Origin: Rhodococcoides trifolii | GTDB lineage: Bacteria > Actinomycetota > Actinomycetes > Mycobacteriales > Mycobacteriaceae | Reading direction: 5' to 3' | DNA: 64,000 nt | Assembly (NCBI RefSeq): GCF_014635345.1 | Contig: NZ_BMCU01000003.1 | Location: forward strand, 1-64,000 | Part shown: piece by piece, positions 39,091 to 47,390 of the stretch | How the letters are laid out: each line of letters opens with the position of its first letter | How positions within the stretch are numbered: the first letter of the stretch is position 1 | Program-made: the position numbers and the translations under genes | Notes under the pieces: generated by a model | Databases searched by the model: none | The model's input: only the letters and a program-made list of their open reading frames with translations | Told to the model about the DNA's origin: nothing

Positions 39091-39309
39091 ATGGACCCTC
39101 ACCGGAATCTGCCGGGTCGGCACCGTCTCGGCATGGCCGACGGTGTCCACTGCATCTTGATTCCCCAAGTTGCCGACGCCCTTGCCGAGCATCGCCGCAA
39201 CTGGTTCACCTCACTCCTGAATCTCAATCCGGCCCGTCACAGCTTTGCGTCGATGCGTCGCCGCGGCGAGACCATCGGCACCGCGTGGGGTGCGGCCACC
39301 GCGAACTGA
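39091..39309 (+). CDS. Small hypothetical protein
   Basis: A 72-residue reading frame, start ATG with a weak GGA 5 nt upstream, ended by a good intrinsic terminator. The protein (DPHRNLPGRHRLGMADGVHC, then NWFTSLLNLNPARHSFASMR) shows no recognised domain, signal or membrane helix. Codon use looks coding (GC-rich third positions), and the terminator on the same strand supports expression. It lies between convergent-facing coaE and rpsA promoters. I do not recognise it. Confidence 0.5.
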   Translation: MDPHRNLPGRHRLGMADGVHCILIPQVADALAEHRRNWFTSLLNLNPARHSFASMRRRGETIGTAWGAATAN

Positions 39310-39321
39310 AGTTCACGTCTC

Positions 39322-39356
39322 GGGCCCGGTCCTCCAGAGGGGATCGGGCCCTTTTT
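39322..39356 (+). terminator. Intrinsic terminator of the small hypothetical gene
   Basis: Stem GGGCCCG / CGGGCCC with a 16-nt loop followed immediately by TTTTT, 12 nt after the stop codon. Confidence 0.8.
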
Positions 39357-39390
39357 CGAGCCTCGCCCTCTTAGGCGAGCTGCGGAAAGG

Positions 39391-39428
39391 CCGAAGGCCC
39401 CGGATCCTCACGGATTCGGGGCCTTCGG
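39391..39428 (-). terminator. Terminator hairpin downstream of rpsA
   Basis: 12-bp stem ccgaaggccccg / cggggccttcgg with a 14-nt loop, 20 nt beyond the rpsA stop on the minus strand; the following CCTTTCC is only weakly T-rich. Confidence 0.7.
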
Positions 39429-39448
39429 TGTACGAGAGGGTGTTGCTG

Positions 39449-40930
39449 TCAGGCGTTGCCCGACAGCTTCTCGCGAAGCGCAGCAAGCTGCGCGTCGCTG
39501 GCGAGCGATCCACCGGTCGACTCCGGAGCGGCGGCCGCGGGGGCGCCGTCCTCGGACGGGGTGGCACCGGTCTCGGACGAGTAGCCGGCAGCAGCGTTGG
39601 CCGCTTCCTGCGCCTCGTCTGCAGCGGTCTTCTCCATCTGAGCGGTGTGCATCTTGTGACGACGCTCGGCCTCGGCGTAGCGGCCTTCCCACTCTTCACG
39701 CTGCTTGTCGAAGCCTTCGATCCAGTCGTTGGTCTCGGAGTCGAAGCCCTCGGGGAACACGTAGTTGCCCTGATCGTCGTACGAATCCGCCATGCCGTAC
39801 TTGGACGGATCGAACTCGGCGCTGTAGTCCTCGTTCGCCTGCTTCAGCGACAGCGAGATACGGCGACGCTCGAGGTCGATGTCGATGACCTTCACGAGCG
39901 CGTCGTCACCGACGGTGACAACCTGATCCGGCACCTCGACGTGGCGCTCGGCCAGCTCCGAGATGTGCACGAGGCCCTCGATGCCCTCTTCGACCCGAAC
40001 GAACGCACCGAAGGGAACGAGCTTGGTGACCTTGCCGGGAACGATCTGGCCGATCGCGTGCGTCCGGGCGAACTGACGCCACGGATCTTCCTGAGTCGCC
40101 TTGAGCGACAGCGAGACGCGCTCGCGGTCCAGGTCGACGTCGAGAACCTCGACGGTGACCTCGTTGCCGACCTCGACGACCTCGGACGGGTGGTCGATGT
40201 GCTTCCAGGACAGCTCCGACACGTGCACCAGACCGTCGACTCCACCGAGATCGACGAACGCGCCGAAGTTGACGATGGAGGACACGACGCCCTTGCGGAC
40301 CTGGCCCTTCTGCAGCTGGTGCAGGAACTCGCTGCGAACCTCGGACTGCGTCTGCTCGAGCCACGCACGACGCGAGAGCACGACGTTGTTGCGGTTCTTG
40401 TCGAGCTCGATGATCTTGGCTTCGATCTCCTTGCCGACGTACGGCTGAAGGTCGCGCACGCGGCGCATCTCGACGAGCGAGGCGGGAAGGAAGCCGCGCA
40501 AGCCGATGTCGAGGATCAGGCCGCCCTTGACGACCTCGATGACGGTGCCCTTGACGGCCTCGTCCTTCTCCTTGAGTTCCTCGATCGTGCCCCAGGCGCG
40601 CTCGTACTGTGCGCGCTTCTTCGACAGGATCAGACGACCCTCTTTGTCCTCCTTGGTGAGGACGAGAGCTTCGATCTCATCGCCCACGGAGACGACCTCG
40701 TTGGGGTCGACGTCGTGCTTGATGGAGAGCTCACGGGAGGGGATGACGCCTTCGGTCTTGTAACCGATGTCGAGCAGAACCTCGTCACGATCGACCTTGA
40801 CGATGGTTCCTTCGACGATGTCACCATCGTTGAAGTACTTGATCGTGGCGTCGATCGCGGCAAGAAAATCCTCCGCAGAGCCGATGTCGTTGACGGCAAC
40901 CTGCGGTGAGGTGACGGTGGAAGAGGGCAT
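39449..40930 (-). CDS. rpsA: 30S ribosomal protein S1
   Basis: 493 residues with four S1 RNA-binding domains: about 35-105 (GTIVKVDRDEVLLDIGYKTE), 120-190 (GTVIEVVKGGLILDIGLRG), 210-280 (GVVSSIVNFGAFVDLGGVDG) and 295-370 (GKVTKLVPFGAFVRVEEGIE), then a low-complexity acidic/Ala-rich tail. Actinobacterial S1 has four rather than six domains. ATG at 40930 gives the family start MPSSTVTSPQVAVND; GGAG is 11 nt upstream. The frame runs further upstream but is not conserved. Confidence 0.97.
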   Translation of the reverse strand: MPSSTVTSPQVAVNDIGSAEDFLAAIDATIKYFNDGDIVEGTIVKVDRDEVLLDIGYKTEGVIPSRELSIKHDVDPNEVVSVGDEIEALVLTKEDKEGRLILSKKRAQYERAWGTIEELKEKDEAVKGTVIEVVKGGLILDIGLRGFLPASLVEMRRVRDLQPYVGKEIEAKIIELDKNRNNVVLSRRAWLEQTQSEVRSEFLHQLQKGQVRKGVVSSIVNFGAFVDLGGVDGLVHVSELSWKHIDHPSEVVEVGNEVTVEVLDVDLDRERVSLSLKATQEDPWRQFARTHAIGQIVPGKVTKLVPFGAFVRVEEGIEGLVHISELAERHVEVPDQVVTVGDDALVKVIDIDLERRRISLSLKQANEDYSAEFDPSKYGMADSYDDQGNYVFPEGFDSETNDWIEGFDKQREEWEGRYAEAERRHKMHTAQMEKTAADEAQEAANAAAGYSSETGATPSEDGAPAAAAPESTGGSLASDAQLAALREKLSGNA

Positions 40931-41181
40931 GTGTTGAGTTGCTCCGGACGGGTTGTGGTCGGTGGATGGATGTTTTGTCGGACATGCACACGACGACCGC
41001 CGAAAGGCCGAGCAAGGTGGGACATTCGAACTGCCGAACGGCCGAATCTGCAGTACCTTCACGCGTACGTCGTGTGGTGCTCGTGCCGAACCCGGGACAC
41101 AAACCGTCTCGGGTAGACATTCGCGTGTCACAGACTACGCGCCGTCGGGCGAGGCGGGCAAACCCGGCTACGGTAGTGCGC

Positions 41182-42042
41182 GTGTCTGCTGATTCCGATC
41201 GCGTGTCCGCAGAATCGCCGATATCCCCACCCACGGGCGCGCCCGGCCGCCGCAAGGTGGACTCACGGGCGAGCGAGCGCGCGTCACGCTCGTGGTGGGA
41301 TACCGACTCCGACGAATATCACCGCACTCATGGCGAGTTCCTCGGTGTCCGCAGCCCGCTAGGCGAGTTCGTGTGGTGTCCCGAGGGCCTGCACGAGGGC
41401 GACGTTCACCTCCTCGGTGACGTCGTAGGCAAATCAATTCTCGAAATCGGGTGTGGATCGGCCCCCTGCTCGCGCTGGTTGGCTTCCCACGGCGCGCGGG
41501 CCGTCGGCCTCGACATCTCGATGGGCATGCTCGCCCACGGCCGCAGAGCCGTCTCGGCGTCGACTGGGCCGGCGCCGTCCCTGGTCCAGGCGTCTGCCGA
41601 GGTGCTTCCGTTTGCCGACGCAACGTTCGACCTCGCGTGCTCCGCATTCGGGGCTGTCCCGTTCGTCGCGGATTCGGCCGGCGTCATGCGCGAGGTGCAC
41701 CGGGTGTTGCGGCCCGGCGGCCGCTGGGTGTTCGCGGTCAACCACCCCATGCGCTGGGTGTTCCCGGACGATCCGGGCCCGGCCGGACTGACGGCGACCA
41801 TTCCCTACTTCGACCGAACGCCGTACGCCGAATTCGACCCGGACGGCGTCGCCACCTACGTCGAACACCACCGCACGATCGGCGACCGAGTCCGCGAGAT
41901 CGTCGGCGCGGGGCTGATCCTCACGGACATAGTCGAACCGGACTGGCCGGAATGGCTCGACCGCGAGTGGGGCCAGTGGTCACCGTTGCGCGGACAGATC
42001 TTCCCCGGTACAGCGATCTTCTGTTGTGAGAAACCGCGCTAG
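41182..42042 (+). CDS. SAM-dependent class I methyltransferase
   Basis: 286 residues. Motif I ILEIGCGSAPCSRWLASHGA, then VGLDISMGML, and the post-I LPFADATFDLACSAFGAVPF typical of Methyltransf_11. The C-terminal region has WLDREWGQWSPLRGQ. Substrate unknown. GTG at 41182 stands 7 nt after TACGGT, consistent with a leaderless start; GTG at 41176 is an alternative. Its stop overlaps that of the convergent dehydrogenase in a shared CTAG. Confidence 0.85.
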   Translation: MSADSDRVSAESPISPPTGAPGRRKVDSRASERASRSWWDTDSDEYHRTHGEFLGVRSPLGEFVWCPEGLHEGDVHLLGDVVGKSILEIGCGSAPCSRWLASHGARAVGLDISMGMLAHGRRAVSASTGPAPSLVQASAEVLPFADATFDLACSAFGAVPFVADSAGVMREVHRVLRPGGRWVFAVNHPMRWVFPDDPGPAGLTATIPYFDRTPYAEFDPDGVATYVEHHRTIGDRVREIVGAGLILTDIVEPDWPEWLDREWGQWSPLRGQIFPGTAIFCCEKPR

Positions 42043-43130
42043 CTGCGCAATGCGTGGGCGACGACGACCTCGATGAATTCACTGGTCGACGCCTGTCCCC
42101 CGATGTCCGAGGTCGCCACTCCCGACCCGATTGTCGCGCTCACCGCACGCTCGATGTGCCGCGCGGCCGACGCGAACGACGACGGACCGGAGCGCGAGGC
42201 CAGCCACTCCAGCATCAACGCACTCGACAGGATGATCGCGGTGGGGTTGGCGCGATTGTGGCCCGCAATGTCGGGCGCCGACCCGTGAGCGGCCTGCGCC
42301 ATCACCTTCGAATCAGAGGTGTTGATCGACGGAGCGGAGCCGAGCGAACCCGACAGTTCGCCCGTGAGGTCCGAGAGGATGTCGCCGAACATGTTCTCGG
42401 CCACGATCACGTCGAAGTCCTCGCCCGATCGCACGAGGTGCGCAGTGATCGCGTCGACGTGTTCGCTGCGAACGTCGACGTCGGGGAAGTCCTCGGCCAC
42501 GTCGAGGCACGCATCGCGGAACAACCCGGTGGTCAGCGCAAGCACGTTGGCCTTGTGGACGATCGTCAACTTCTTCCTGCGCGACCTGGCAAGCTCGAAC
42601 GCCTGGCGGGCGATGCGTGTGGCCGCGGGTCGCGTGAAGACGCCGACGGCCAACGCGACGTCGGGCGTCGGCATGAACTCCCCCGAACCGACGAACATGT
42701 TGCGGTCGGCATAGAAACCCTCGGTGTTCTCCCGAACCACCACCAGATCCATCGAGGGTGAGACCGCCCGGACTCCGGGAGTCGCCTTGGCCGGACGGAT
42801 GTTGGCGTACAGATCGAAGTGCTTGCGGATCACACCCCCCGGTGTGAGTCGACCGCGGAACTCCTCCGGATACGACGCGCTGTCGTGCGGTCCGACGATC
42901 CATCCGTGCAACGAGGTCAGCGCCTCGAGGGTGGCGTCCGGTATCGGGCTGCCCACCTCGTCGAGAGCATCACGTCCGAAAGCCAGCGGCACCCATGCGA
43001 TCGGCGGTCCCCCGACGGCGGACATCGCCGCGTCGACCACCCTGACCGCGCCGGGAACGATCTCCTTACCGATCCCGTCGCCGTCCATCACACCGATCGC
43101 ATAGCCCGCTTCGTTGCTGTTGCCCACCAT
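42039..43130 (-). CDS. Isocitrate/isopropylmalate dehydrogenase-family oxidoreductase
   Basis: About 363 residues; beta-decarboxylating dehydrogenase fold. GVMDGDGIGKEIVPGAVRVV near the start, LYANIRPAKATPGV and DLVVVRENTEGFYAD for substrate, then MFGDILSDLTGELSGSLGSA and HGSAPDIAGHNRANPTA for metal and cofactor. The substrate cannot be fixed: the family covers isocitrate, isopropylmalate, tartrate/malate and homoisocitrate. No leu genes adjoin it. ATG at 43130 or 43151 is possible; neither has a Shine-Dalgarno. The start region abuts the divergent gene at 43150. Confidence 0.8.
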   Translation of the reverse strand: MVGNSNEAGYAIGVMDGDGIGKEIVPGAVRVVDAAMSAVGGPPIAWVPLAFGRDALDEVGSPIPDATLEALTSLHGWIVGPHDSASYPEEFRGRLTPGGVIRKHFDLYANIRPAKATPGVRAVSPSMDLVVVRENTEGFYADRNMFVGSGEFMPTPDVALAVGVFTRPAATRIARQAFELARSRRKKLTIVHKANVLALTTGLFRDACLDVAEDFPDVDVRSEHVDAITAHLVRSGEDFDVIVAENMFGDILSDLTGELSGSLGSAPSINTSDSKVMAQAAHGSAPDIAGHNRANPTAIILSSALMLEWLASRSGPSSFASAARHIERAVSATIGSGVATSDIGGQASTSEFIEVVVAHALRS

Positions 43131-43149
43131 GAGTTCATCATTGCTCACC

Positions 43150-43668
43150 ATGGTGCAGTCGATCGAAATGCTGCTCGACGACGAACTCGACGCGCGGGTT
43201 CGTCGCGAGTGGCACTATCTCGCGGAGCTGGGACTACCGAGCCAGGCGAACCATCGCGGAGCATCCAATCGGCCGCACGTCACCGTCGGTGTCGCCCACT
43301 CCGTCACCGACGAGACGGAACGCGAGTTGGTCGACCTCGCGGACACGGCATCGCTCGACATCAGGCTCGGCGGCCTTCTCGTGTTCGGCAGTCGGAACAT
43401 CGTTCTGGCCCGCGCAGTGGTGCCCTCTACCGCCGTACTCGAGCTGCACAGACGGGTGCGCCACGCGCTCCGTCACTCCGACGGGGTTCCGGCACACCTC
43501 GACGTCGGTCACTACACCCCCCACGTCACGCTCGCGATGCGCATGACACCCGACCAGCTCGCTGCTGCCGTCCGTGAGCTCGTGCCGACCCTCGTCGACG
43601 CGGAGGGCGCCGTGTCCGCGATCCGGAGATGGGACGGAGAAGGAAAGCGGGAGTGGACCATCGGCTGA
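43150..43668 (+). CDS. 2'-5' RNA ligase / 2H phosphoesterase family protein
   Basis: 172 residues with two HxTx motifs, the catalytic signature of 2H phosphoesterases: HVTV in NRPHVTVGVAHS and HVTL in YTPHVTLAMRM. Family members open 2',3'-cyclic phosphates or ligate RNA ends; some act on small cyclic nucleotides. ATG at 43150 gives MVQSIEMLLDDELDARV, the usual family start. It leads the plus-strand run 43150-47347 that contains cyclic-nucleotide-binding domains, 45 nt before the transporter gene. Confidence 0.85.
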   Translation: MVQSIEMLLDDELDARVRREWHYLAELGLPSQANHRGASNRPHVTVGVAHSVTDETERELVDLADTASLDIRLGGLLVFGSRNIVLARAVVPSTAVLELHRRVRHALRHSDGVPAHLDVGHYTPHVTLAMRMTPDQLAAAVRELVPTLVDAEGAVSAIRRWDGEGKREWTIG

Positions 43669-43713
43669 ACGTTCGGGTGACGTGGAGCACACGTCGGGGC
43701 TAACATCTCGCGC

Positions 43714-45399
43714 ATGACGGTCGGGGGGCTCAGGGGCGTGTTGGCCGGTGCCGCGGGTGCATTCTCCAGCAACGCCCGCAACCCGAATCTTCGCCGGGCC
43801 CAGCTGAGTTTCCTCGGCGCCTGGACGGCGGAGTGGGCGTTCACGGTCGGGCTCGGGATCGTGGCGTATCGAGACGGCGGTGCGGCGGCGGTCGGACTGG
43901 TCGGACTCCTACGCATGGTTCCGTCTGCAGTCCTGGCACCGCTGCTCTCGCCGCTGGCCGACCGAGGTCGCCGCGAACGCGTCCTGATCGTCGTGTCCGT
44001 ACTGCGAGCCGTGGCTACCGGCTCCGTGGCGGTGGTCGTCGGTATCGGTGGACCGTCGACCGTCGTGTATGCGCTGGCAGTGCTCTCGACCATCGCTGCC
44101 ACCCTGTACCGGCCTGCACATTCCGCACTGCTTCCCTCGCTCTGCCGCAGCGGGTACGAACTGGCCGGCGCCAACGTGGTCCGCGGATTGCTCGACGCCG
44201 CCGCCACGCTGGTAGGACCGCTGCTTGCCACGCTCCTGCTGCGGTTCTACGACGTGACAGTGGTGTTCGCGGTGGCAGCCGGCGCCTCTCTCTGGGCCGC
44301 TGCCCTCCTCGTCCGATTGAAGTACGACGCCCCACCCCGACCGGCCGCCCCGACGAACGAGGGTCTCCTCCGATCGGCAGTGGAAGGACTGGGCGTGGTG
44401 AGCCGAAGCCGAGACCTCGCTCTTGTCATCGGCCTCGCAGCTGCACAGTCGTTCACCCGCGGAGCCTTGACCGTCCTCACGGTGGTGGTCGCGATACAGC
44501 TTCTCGGAACCGGCGAGCCCGGTGTCGGTCTGCTGACCGCCGCGATCGGCGCCGGCGCGGTGCTGGGCTCGCTGGGAGCATCGCTGCTGGTCAGCACGAA
44601 GAGGCTCGGAGCATGGTTCGCGGTCGGGGTGGCACTGTGGGGCGTCCCGGTCTCCCTGATCGGCCTCGCTCCCCAGTGGGTCCTCGCGTTGCTCCTGCTG
44701 GCCTGCGTCGGTGTCGGAAACTCGCTCATCGACCTGTCCGGCTTCACGCTTCTCGCCCGGCTCGCGGCCGACGAGGTGCTGGCGCGTGTGTTCGGGGCGC
44801 TGGAAAGCGTTGTGGCACTCTCGATCGGCGTCGGAGCGATCATCGCGTCGACCATGGTCGAATGGTTCGGCATCCGTCCCGCACTCGTGGCTGTCGGCCT
44901 GGTGTGTCCTGTCCTTGCGGTGCTCTCGTGGCGGCGACTGCGGAGAATGGACGACTCGATCGGCGTGCTGGACCACGACATCGACCTCCTGCACTCCGTC
45001 CACATGTTGAGCGTTCTCCCCCTTCCCGCCATCGAGCAGCTGGCGCGCGGCCTCGAACCGGTCGTCGTGCCTGCGGGCCGAACGGTGTTCTCCCAGGGCG
45101 AGATCGGAGACCGCTACTTCGTCATCGAATCGGGTGCGGCCGAGGTGGTCGGCGACGGACAGGTCGTCGCGACTCTGGGCCCGGGAGACGGGTTCGGCGA
45201 AATCGCTCTGCTCCGAAGGACCAGGCGGACGGCCACCGTCCTGGCAAGAGAGGAACTCAGGCTCGCCGCTGTACGGTCCGACCGCTTTCTTCCGGCCGTC
45301 CTCGGCTACACGCCGAGTGCTCGTGAGGCCGGGACCGTCGTCGAGAACCTGCTCGACCGCTTCACCCCGCGCGACGAGCACGAACGCCCACCGGGTTGA
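43714..45399 (+). CDS. MFS-like transporter with C-terminal cyclic-nucleotide-binding domain
   Basis: 561 residues. Residues about 28-405 form 10-12 membrane helices of an MFS_3-like permease (LSPLADRGRRERVL is the loop-2 motif). Residues about 430-535 are a cNMP-binding beta-roll: QGEIGDRYFVIESGAAEVVG, then the phosphate-binding cassette GFGEIALLRRTRRTATVLA, keeping the Glu and Arg that contact the ribose and phosphate. The domain would face the cytoplasm and could gate transport. Substrate and ligand unknown. Next gene, 46 nt on, is the cyclase-like DUF2652 gene. Confidence 0.85.
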   Translation: MTVGGLRGVLAGAAGAFSSNARNPNLRRAQLSFLGAWTAEWAFTVGLGIVAYRDGGAAAVGLVGLLRMVPSAVLAPLLSPLADRGRRERVLIVVSVLRAVATGSVAVVVGIGGPSTVVYALAVLSTIAATLYRPAHSALLPSLCRSGYELAGANVVRGLLDAAATLVGPLLATLLLRFYDVTVVFAVAAGASLWAAALLVRLKYDAPPRPAAPTNEGLLRSAVEGLGVVSRSRDLALVIGLAAAQSFTRGALTVLTVVVAIQLLGTGEPGVGLLTAAIGAGAVLGSLGASLLVSTKRLGAWFAVGVALWGVPVSLIGLAPQWVLALLLLACVGVGNSLIDLSGFTLLARLAADEVLARVFGALESVVALSIGVGAIIASTMVEWFGIRPALVAVGLVCPVLAVLSWRRLRRMDDSIGVLDHDIDLLHSVHMLSVLPLPAIEQLARGLEPVVVPAGRTVFSQGEIGDRYFVIESGAAEVVGDGQVVATLGPGDGFGEIALLRRTRRTATVLAREELRLAAVRSDRFLPAVLGYTPSAREAGTVVENLLDRFTPRDEHERPPG

Positions 45400-45445
45400 T
45401 GGACCCCTCGGTGCCGACCGCATCGATCCAGAGAAAGAGCGTCAC

Positions 45446-46153
45446 ATGACAACCGGCCCCACACTTCTCCTCATCGCCGACATGAGTGGTTACACCGCGT
45501 ACATGGGTTCGCACAGGATGAGTTTGGCGCACGCCGAGGTGAACACCGGGCGCCTGCTCGGGCGCGTGATCGATGCCGTGCCGGACTTCGAGTTGATCGA
45601 GATCGAGGGCGACGCGGCATTTCTCGCCCTGGAAACGAACACATCGAGCGAGCCGGCCGTCCTGCAGCGAACGCTGGATGCGGCTGCAGCGATGCATCAG
45701 GCGTTCCATCTCGAGCGCACGTACGTCCAGACCAACCTGTGCCCGTGCAAGAGCTGCACCCGCGCGACGAGCCTGCAGCTCAAGTTCGTGGCGCACCTCG
45801 GCGAGGTGGCCACCCAGACCATCCGGAATCGGCGCAAGCTCGTCGGCATCGACGTCATTCACGTGCATCGTCTGCTCAAGAATCCAGTCGAGCTCGACGA
45901 GTACGTGCTGCTGTCGGACGATCTCCTCCGTGCGGGCGGTGCGTCCGTCCCAGTCCCCACGACCGAGGTCTTCCACGACCTCGAGGGCATCGGACCGGTC
46001 ACGTCGCACATAGTGGACATCGCAGATCTCCCGGTGCCGGGCTCCGCCGTGCACGGGCAGACGATTATCGGCAGACTCGGTAAGACACTCGCTGTCGCCG
46101 GCGCCGGAATGCCGTACATGCTGGGACTGCGACGGAGGAGACTCACCGCCTGA
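45446..46153 (+). CDS. DUF2652 protein, divergent class III nucleotide-cyclase-like fold
   Basis: 235 residues. LLLIADMSGYTAYM (Asp12) and LIEIEGDAAFLAL (Asp56) mirror the two metal-binding aspartates of class III cyclases; LKFVAHLGEV aligns with the cyclase dimer strand. The usual DxVNxAAR catalytic segment reads IDVIHVHRLLKN, so the transition-state Asn is replaced. A Cys cluster, LCPCKSC (99-104), typical of DUF2652 as I recall it, suggests metal or redox binding. It sits between two genes with cyclic-nucleotide-binding domains. Whether it makes a nucleotide signal is unproven. Confidence 0.7.
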   Translation: MTTGPTLLLIADMSGYTAYMGSHRMSLAHAEVNTGRLLGRVIDAVPDFELIEIEGDAAFLALETNTSSEPAVLQRTLDAAAAMHQAFHLERTYVQTNLCPCKSCTRATSLQLKFVAHLGEVATQTIRNRRKLVGIDVIHVHRLLKNPVELDEYVLLSDDLLRAGGASVPVPTTEVFHDLEGIGPVTSHIVDIADLPVPGSAVHGQTIIGRLGKTLAVAGAGMPYMLGLRRRRLTA

Positions 46154-46183
46154 CGGCAGTGATCACGTGCAGAACGGACAATC

Positions 46184-47347
46184 TTGGCGCACGACGACTC
46201 GACCACTCGACCACTGCGTGTCCTGGGCATCTTCGCCCACCCGGACGACGAAACCATCTGTGCCGGTGGCACGTTGGCCAAGTACGCAAGCGACGGCGCC
46301 GACGTCCGGGTGGTGTCGTTCACCAAAGGCGGCGGGGGCCAGATACGGGACGCGAGCACGGCCACGCGGGCTACGTTGACGGCCGTTCGCGAGAAGGAAC
46401 TCGCCGCGGCCGGCGCCGAACTCGGCCTCGCCGAGACGCAGTGTCTCGACTTCGTCGACGGTGATCTCGGCGCGGTCGCCGCCTCGGTACTCGCCGACAT
46501 CGCCTCCGCACTTCTCGACGAGTTCGCACCCGACGTCGTGATCACCTTCGGCCCTGACGGTTTCTCTGGCCATTCCGATCACATCGCCGTCGGCGCAGCG
46601 GTCACCACCGCCTGCACCGAGCACGAATCGGCGGTCCGTCTCTTTCATTGCTATCTGCCGCGGAGCCGCATGCTGCTCGGCTATCGACTGGCCGAATGGG
46701 TCGTCGAGCTGGCCACCCGCTTCAAGGGGTCCGACGACTTCGTCCGTGCGCTCTGGGTGTTCTCGCGCGAGACGAGCGCATTGGGGTATGCGGGCGACCT
46801 GGTGAACGTCGAATGGTTCCCGTCGGGCTCCTACCTGGTGGAACAGGGAGAAGCCGCGACGTCCATGTACTTCCTGCTGTCGGGGAAGGTAGAAGTCCGC
46901 CGCGAAGGGGATGACGGGCAGGTCAGGGTGGTGGATCATTCTGGCCCGGGCGAGTTCATCGGCGAGGTCAGCATCGCGACGGGTCGACCCCGCAACGCGC
47001 ACGTGGTCGCGGTGGACGACGTGACCAGCCTGACCTTCGTCGCAGCGGAGTCCGTTCCCAGCGACGGGCGCGCCCGTCCGGTGGAGACGAGGGCACTTCC
47101 CTCGGGCGACCGGGTGGACGCACGGGTCGATACCTGTATCGACGTCTCGTTGTTCGTCGGCCACAAGATCAGGGCCACGGCCGCGCACCGGTCGCAGTAC
47201 CCCATAGATCCCGGGATGTTTCCCGACGCCATTCTTCGCGAGATGTTCGGCGTCGAGTACTTCGTTCGAGTGCTACCCGAACGCGCGCTCGACACCTCCC
47301 TCACCGACGACCGAGCACGGGAAGATTCGGTGACCTGTCGACGTTGA
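46184..47347 (+). CDS. PIG-L (LmbE-like) deacetylase with inserted cyclic-nucleotide-binding domain
   Basis: 387 residues. Residues 10-200 start a PIG-L deacetylase: FAHPDDET (zinc ligands His19, Asp22) and GHSDHIAVG (His133 region). Residues about 205-290 are a cNMP-binding domain: VEQGEAATSMYFLLSGKVEV and cassette GEFIGEVSIATGRPRNAHVV, with Glu and Arg kept. The remainder (IDVSLFVGHKIRATAAHRSQ, REMFGVEYFVRV) looks like the normal C-terminal part of PIG-L, so the sensor is inserted within the enzyme fold. Relatives deacetylate GlcNAc-inositol, bacillithiol or mycothiol precursors. The start is TTG at 46184, 30 nt after the DUF2652 stop, no strong Shine-Dalgarno. Confidence 0.8.
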   Translation: MAHDDSTTRPLRVLGIFAHPDDETICAGGTLAKYASDGADVRVVSFTKGGGGQIRDASTATRATLTAVREKELAAAGAELGLAETQCLDFVDGDLGAVAASVLADIASALLDEFAPDVVITFGPDGFSGHSDHIAVGAAVTTACTEHESAVRLFHCYLPRSRMLLGYRLAEWVVELATRFKGSDDFVRALWVFSRETSALGYAGDLVNVEWFPSGSYLVEQGEAATSMYFLLSGKVEVRREGDDGQVRVVDHSGPGEFIGEVSIATGRPRNAHVVAVDDVTSLTFVAAESVPSDGRARPVETRALPSGDRVDARVDTCIDVSLFVGHKIRATAAHRSQYPIDPGMFPDAILREMFGVEYFVRVLPERALDTSLTDDRAREDSVTCRR

Positions 47348-47390
47348 GCAATTTACAAGGCGTGAAAATCAGGTAGACGAGAGGAACAGT

